Assembly (NCBI GenBank): GCA_026874595.1
Contig: CM049317.1
Span: 61,977,118 to 62,041,117 of the forward strand
Direction of reading: 5' to 3'
DNA from: Sipunculus nudus
Lineage: Eukaryota > Annelida > Sipuncula > Golfingiida > Sipunculidae
DNA length: 64,000 nucleotides
The notes beneath the pieces are model-generated. The model saw only the letters and a list, made by a program, of their open reading frames with translations, made no database searches and was not told the DNA's origin. Positions 59,201 through 64,000 of the stretch are shown here, in pieces; the first letter of the stretch is position 1; each line of letters begins with the position of its first letter. A program made the translations under genes and the position numbers.

Positions 59201-62200
59201 TCGGTTTTGATCGAACGATATTGCCCTTACTTTTGATATTAATGTTCACTATGCGGGACTGCTGTGTAGCCAGGGGACCCGTCTGTCACCATTTGGTTCT
59301 TATCAGTGTGTATTTTTAGGAAAATGCTGCATTTCTGTTGTGATTTTGCCGTATGCAAAGAATTAGCAAAGCATCAGCAAAGTGTAAGCAAAGGGATTAT
59401 GCTTTCATAGTTGCTTTTTTCACCATTTTCTGAAGAAATCATGTATTTTTGGACTTTGCGGGGGTCTAATAATGTCAGAAATAGTAAAACACTGTAGGAA
59501 AATTGTGTTAAAATTGGAAAATGGGTCCAATAAATCAATAAATGACTTTTTAAAAATAGCAGAATTATACATTATCGGTTTTGATCGAACGATATTGCCC
59601 TCGTTTTTGATATTAATGTTCACTATGCGGGACTGCTGTGTAGCGAGGGGACCCGTCTGTCCCCATATGGGTCATATCAGTGTGTTTTTTAGGAAAATGC
59701 TGCATTTCTTTTGAGATTTTGCCGTAAGCAAAGAATTAGCAAATCATCAGCAAGGTGTAAGCAAAGGGATTATGCCTTCATAATTGCTCTTTGGCACCAT
59801 TTTCTGAAGAAATAATGTATTTTTGGACTTTGCGGGGGTCTAATAATGTCAGAAATGGTAAAACACTGTAGGTAAATTGTGTTAAAATTGGAAAATGGGT
59901 CCAAGAAATCAATAAATGACTTTTTTAAAAATTGCAGAATTATACATTTTCGGTTTTGATCGATCGATATTGCCCTTACTTTTGATATTAATGTTCACTT
60001 TCCGGGACTGCTGTGTAGCCAGGGGACCCGTCTGTCACCATATGGTTCTTATCAGTGTGTATTTTTAGGAAAATGCTGCATTTCTGTTGTGATTTTGCCG
60101 TAAGCAAAGAATTAGCAAAGCATCAGCAAAGTGTAAGCAAAGGGATTATGCCTTCATAGTTGCTTTTTTTCACCATTTTCTGAAGAAATCATGTATTTTC
60201 GGACTTTGCGGGGGTCTAATAATGTCAGAAATGGTAAAACACTGTAGGTAAATTGTGTTAAAATTGGAAAATGGGTCGAAGAAATCAATAAATGACTTTT
60301 TTAAAAATTGCAGAAGTATACATTATCGGTTTTGATCGAACGATATTGCCCTTACTTTTGATATTAATGTTCACTTTCCGGGACTGTTGTGTAGCCAAGG
60401 GACCCATCTGTCACCATATGGTTCTTATCAGTGTGTATTTTTAGGAAAATGCTGCATTTCTGTTGTGATTTTGCCGTAAGCAAAGAATTAGCAAAGCATC
60501 AGCAAGGTGTAAGCAAAGGTATTATGCCTTCATAATTGCTTTTTGGCACCATTTTCTGAAGAAATAATGTATTTTTGGACTTTGTGGGGGTCTTATAATG
60601 TCAGAAATGGTAAAACATTGTAAGTTAATCGTGCTAAAATGGAAGATGGGTCCAAGAAATCAATAAATGACTTTTTTTAAAAATAGAAGAATTATACATT
60701 TGCGGTTTTGATTGAACGATATTGGCCTTACTTTTGATATTAATGTTCACTATCCGGGACTGCTGTGTAGCCAGGGGACCCGTCTGTCACCATATGGTTC
60801 ATATCAGTGTGCATTTTTAGGAAAATGCTGCATTTCTGTTGTGATTTTGCTGTAAGCAAAGAATAAGCAAAGCATCAGCAAAGTGTAAGCAAAGGGATTA
60901 TGCCTACATAGTTGCTTTTTTTCACCATTTTCTGAAGAAATCATGTATTTTTGGACTTTGCGGGGGTCTAATAATGTCAGAAATGGTAAAACATTGTAGG
61001 TAAATTCTGTTAAAATTAGAAAATGGGTCCCAGGAATCAATAAATGACTTTTTTATAGTAGCAGAATTATACATTTATGGTTTTCATTGAACGATATTGC
61101 TCTTACTTTTGATATTAATGTTCACTAACCGGGACTGCTGTGTAGCCAGGGGACCCGTCTGTCACCATATGGTTCTTATCAGTGTGTATTTATAGGAAAA
61201 TGCTGCATTTTGTTGTGATTTTGCCGTAAGCAAAGAATTAGCAAAGCATCAGCAAGGTGTAAGCAAAGGGATTATGCCTTCATAATTGCTCTTTGGCACC
61301 ATTTTCTGAAGAAATAATGTATTTTTGGACTTTGCGGGGGTCTAATAATGTCAGAAATGGTAAAACACTGTAGGTAAATTGTGTTAAAATTGGAAAATGG
61401 GTCCAAGAAATCAATAAATGACTTTTTTAAAAATTGCAGAATTATACATTATCGGTTTTGATCGAACGATATTGCCCTTACTTTTGATAATAATGTTCAC
61501 TTTCCGGGACTGCTGTGTAGCCAGGGGACCCGTCTGTCACCATATGGTTCTTATCAGTGTGTATTTTTAGGAAAATGCTGCATTTCTGTTGTGATTTTGC
61601 CGTAAGCAAAGAATTAGCAAAGCATCAGCAAAGTGTAAGCAAAGGGATTATGCCTTCATAGTTGCTTTTTTTCACCATTTTCTGAAGAAATTATGTATTT
61701 TCGGACTTTGCGGGGGTCTAATAATGTCAGAAATGGTAAAACATTGTAGGTAAATTGTGTTAAAATTGGAAAATGGGTCAAAGAAATCAATAAATGACTT
61801 TTTTAAAAATTGCAGAATTATACATTACCGGTTTTGATTGAACAATATTGCCCTTACTTTTGATATTAATGTTCACTAACCGGGACTGCTGTGTAGCCAG
61901 GGGACCCGTCTGTCCCCATATGGGTCATATCAGTGTGTTTTTTAGGAAAATGCTGCATTTCTGTTGTGATTTTGCCGTAAGCAGAGAATTAGCAAAGCAT
62001 CAGCAAGGTGTAAGCAAAGGGATTATGCCTTCATAATTGCTCTTTGGCACCATTTTCTGAAGAAATAATGTATTTTTGGACTTTGCAGGGGTCTAGTAAT
62101 GTCTGAAATGGTGAAACACTGTAGGTAAATTGTGTTAAAATTGGAAAATGGGTCAAAGAAATCAATAAATGACTTTTTTAAAAATAGCAGAATTATACAT

Positions 62201-62771
62201 TTCCGGTTTTGATCGAACGATATTGCCCTTACTTTTGATATTAATGTTCACTAACCGGGACTGCTGTGTAGCCAGGGGACCCGTCTGTCTCCATATGGGT
62301 CATATCAGTGTGTATTTTTAGGAAAATGCTGCATTTCTGTTGTGATTTTGCCGTAAGCAAAGAATAAGCAAAGCATTAGCAAAGTGTAAGCAAAGGGATT
62401 ATGCTTTCATGATTGCTTTTTGGCACAATTTTCTGAAGAAATAATGTATTGTTGGACTTTGCTATGGTCTAATAATGTCAGAAATGGTAAAACACTGTAG
62501 GTAAATTGTGTTAAAATTGGAAAATGGGTCCCAGGAAACAATAAATGACTTTTTATAGTAGCAGAATTATATATTTGTGGTTTGATTGCACGATATTGCC
62601 CTTACTTTTGATATTAATGTTCACTAACCGGGACTGCTGTGTAGCCAGGGGACCCGTCTGTCCCCATATGGGTCATATCAGTGTGTATTTTTAGGAAAAT
62701 GCTGCATTTCTGTTGTGATTCTGCCGTAAGCAAAGAATAAGCAAAGCATCAGCAAAGTGTAAGCAAAGGGA
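55918..62771. repeat. HOR unit 10, 18-mer, 6854 bp (copy of unit 8)
   Basis: Monomers start at 55918, 56296, 56766, 57145, 57520, 57895, 58271, 58647, 59023, 59397, 59770, 60146, 60522, 60898, 61272, 61648, 62023, 62399. It has the same order and monomer lengths as 43333-50186, including the unusual GTAAGTTGG junction in type i and the 373-bp type r. The main difference is that its first monomer begins with GCTCTTTGGC from type q. Unit 8's private GCAAGGGGATT near 48677 is absent. Confidence 0.95.
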
Positions 62772-64000
62772 TTATGCCTTCATAATTGCTTTTTGGCACC
62801 ATTTTCTGAAGAAATAATGTATTTTTTTGGCATTGCGGGGGTCTAATAATGTCAGAAATGGTGAAACACTGTAGGTAAATTGTGTTTAAATTGGAAAATG
62901 GGTCAAAGAAATCTATAAATGACTTTTTTAAAAATAGCAGAATTATACATTTCCGGTTTTGATCGAACGATATTCCACTTACTTTTGATATTAATGTTCA
63001 CTAACCGGGACTGCTGTGTAGCCAGGGGACCCGTCTGTTTCCATATGGGTCATATCAGTGCTTATTTTTAGTAAAATGTTTAATTTCTGTTGTGATTTTA
63101 CTATAAGCAAAGAATAAGCAAAGCATAAAAAAAAGTGTAAGCAAAGGGATTATGCCTGCATAGTTGCTTTTTGGCACCATTTTCTGAAGAAATAATGTAT
63201 TTTTGGACTTTGCGGGGGTCTAATAATGTCAGAAATGGTAAAACATTGTAGGTAAATTGAGTTAAAATTGGAAAATGGGTCCAATAAATCAATAAATGAC
63301 TTTTTTAAAAATTGCAGAATTTGCAGAAATGGTAAAACACTGTAGATAAATTGTGTTAAAATTGGAAAATGGGTCCAATAAATCAATAAATGACTTTTTT
63401 AAAAATTGCAGAATTATACATTTGCGGTTTTGATTGAACGATATTGCCCTTACTTTTGATATTAATGTTCACTAACCGGGACTGCTGTGTAGCCAGGGGA
63501 CCCGTCTGTTTTCCTATGGGTCATATCAGTGTGTATTATTAGGAAAATGCTGCATTTCTGTTGTGATTTTGCCGTAAGCAAAAAATAAGCAAAGCATCAA
63601 CAAAGTGTAAGCAAAGTGATTATGCCTTCATAATTGCTTTTTTTTCACCATTCTCTGAAGAAATAATGTATTTTTGGACTTTGCGGGGGGGCTTATAATG
63701 TCAGAAATGGTAAAACATTGTAGGTAAATTGTGTTAAAATCGGAAAATGGGTCAAAGAAATCAATAAATGACTTTTTTTGAAAATTGCAGAATTATACAT
63801 TACCGGTTTTGATTGAACAATATTGCCCTTACTTTTGATATTAATGTTCACTTACCGGGACTGCTGTGTAGCCAGGGGAACCGTCTGTATCCATATGGGT
63901 CATATCAGTTTGTATTTTTAGGAAAATGCTGCATTTCTGTTGTGATTTTGCCGTAAGCAAAGAATTAGCAAAGCATCAGCAAGGTGTAAGCAAAGGGATT
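62772..64000. repeat. HOR unit 11, partial (types a, b, c)
   Basis: Three complete monomers start at 62772, 63150 and 63620, and a fourth begins at 63999. They match types a, b (470 bp) and c of units 8-10, including TATTATTAGG in b and GGGGAACCG in c. The array clearly continues past the right edge. Confidence 0.95.

Larger units (their letters stand above)
1..64000. repeat. Higher-order satellite DNA array, ~376-bp monomer, 168 copies
   Basis: The whole window is one tandem array. Phasing each monomer at the recurring TTATGCCTTCATA start gives 168 complete copies, nearly all 373-379 bp, with 470 or 476 bp in type b. All copies lie head to tail on the same strand, with no inversion, unique spacer or inserted element. 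Landmarks in every monomer, in order: TTCTGAAGAAAT, GACTTTGC, GGTAAAACA, AATAAATGAC, TTGATATTAATGTTCAC, a GC-rich core around GGGACTGCTGTGTAGCC, GGAAAATG, and a 3' run of 11-bp sub-repeats. Monomer types are clearly diverged, whereas the same type in different units is nearly identical; this is the hallmark of a higher-order repeat. Such arrays are typical of centromeric or pericentromeric heterochromatin. That location is inferred, and the family and species are not recognised. No stretch holds a supportable gene. Confidence 0.97.
55918..64000. repeat. 12,585-bp super-repeat, copy 2 (runs off the window)
   Basis: It matches 43333-51415 at an offset of 12,585 bp, apart from the hybrid 5' end of its first monomer and a few single-base changes. 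About 8.1 kb of a potential 12.6 kb is visible. Confidence 0.75.

Noticed and set aside
1-64000. CRISPR array
   Set aside because: The repeat unit is ~376 bp with no unique spacers; everything between landmarks is itself repeated. No cas-like gene is present.

Overview
This window is a single uninterrupted block of eukaryotic-type satellite DNA. I read 168 complete head-to-tail copies of one AT-rich monomer, usually 373-379 bp (modal 376), all in the same orientation, plus the first 2 bp of a 169th. I found no convincing protein gene, RNA gene, transposon, CRISPR array or unique sequence. Every open frame is a short translation (at most 107 codons) of the satellite itself and recurs wherever the same monomer type recurs. 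Because 376 is not a multiple of 3, reading frames are lost from one monomer to the next. Long multi-monomer higher-order repeats (HORs) like these are typical of centromeric or pericentromeric arrays of animals and plants. I do not recognise the monomer family and cannot name the species; the centromere assignment is inference.

Layout. The monomers are diverged types in a fixed order, and the unit resets at a distinctive monomer (type a). Type a begins at 1, 6105, 13345, 19359, 21718, 28958, 34972, 43333, 50187, 55918 and 62772. This gives HOR units of 6104, 7240, 6014, 2359, 7240, 6014, 8361, 6854, 5731 and 6854 bp (16, 19, 16, 6, 19, 16, 22, 18, 15 and 18 monomers) and a final partial unit. 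There are three zones: (i) 1-6104, one distinct 16-mer with many private variants; (ii) 6105-34971, a 15,613-bp super-repeat (7240+6014+2359) followed by a second copy lacking the 2359-bp part; (iii) 34972-64000, a chimeric 22-mer followed by a 12,585-bp super-repeat (6854+5731), with a second copy running off the window.

How the array seems to have formed. Many monomers are hybrids whose 5' and 3' parts match two different types, as expected from unequal exchange, and some carry internal patches, as expected from gene conversion. The series 8361 to 6854 to 5731 bp is explained by a 1506-bp deletion, a 1-bp loss, and then deletions of 374 and 749 bp. Type b carries an extra internal 94-bp duplication in three states (378, 470 and 476 bp).

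Within the monomer, a GC-rich core of about 33 bp is nearly invariant but has variable flanks and can form two mutually exclusive hairpins. The 3' end of the monomer holds four tandem 11-bp sub-repeats. Monomers fall into two classes at a site just after the core (GGGTCAT or GGTTCTT), and these classes sit in blocks within the HOR. The most interesting content is this recombination history and possible protein-binding architecture; I see no gene-encoded system. All coordinates and lengths were counted by hand.
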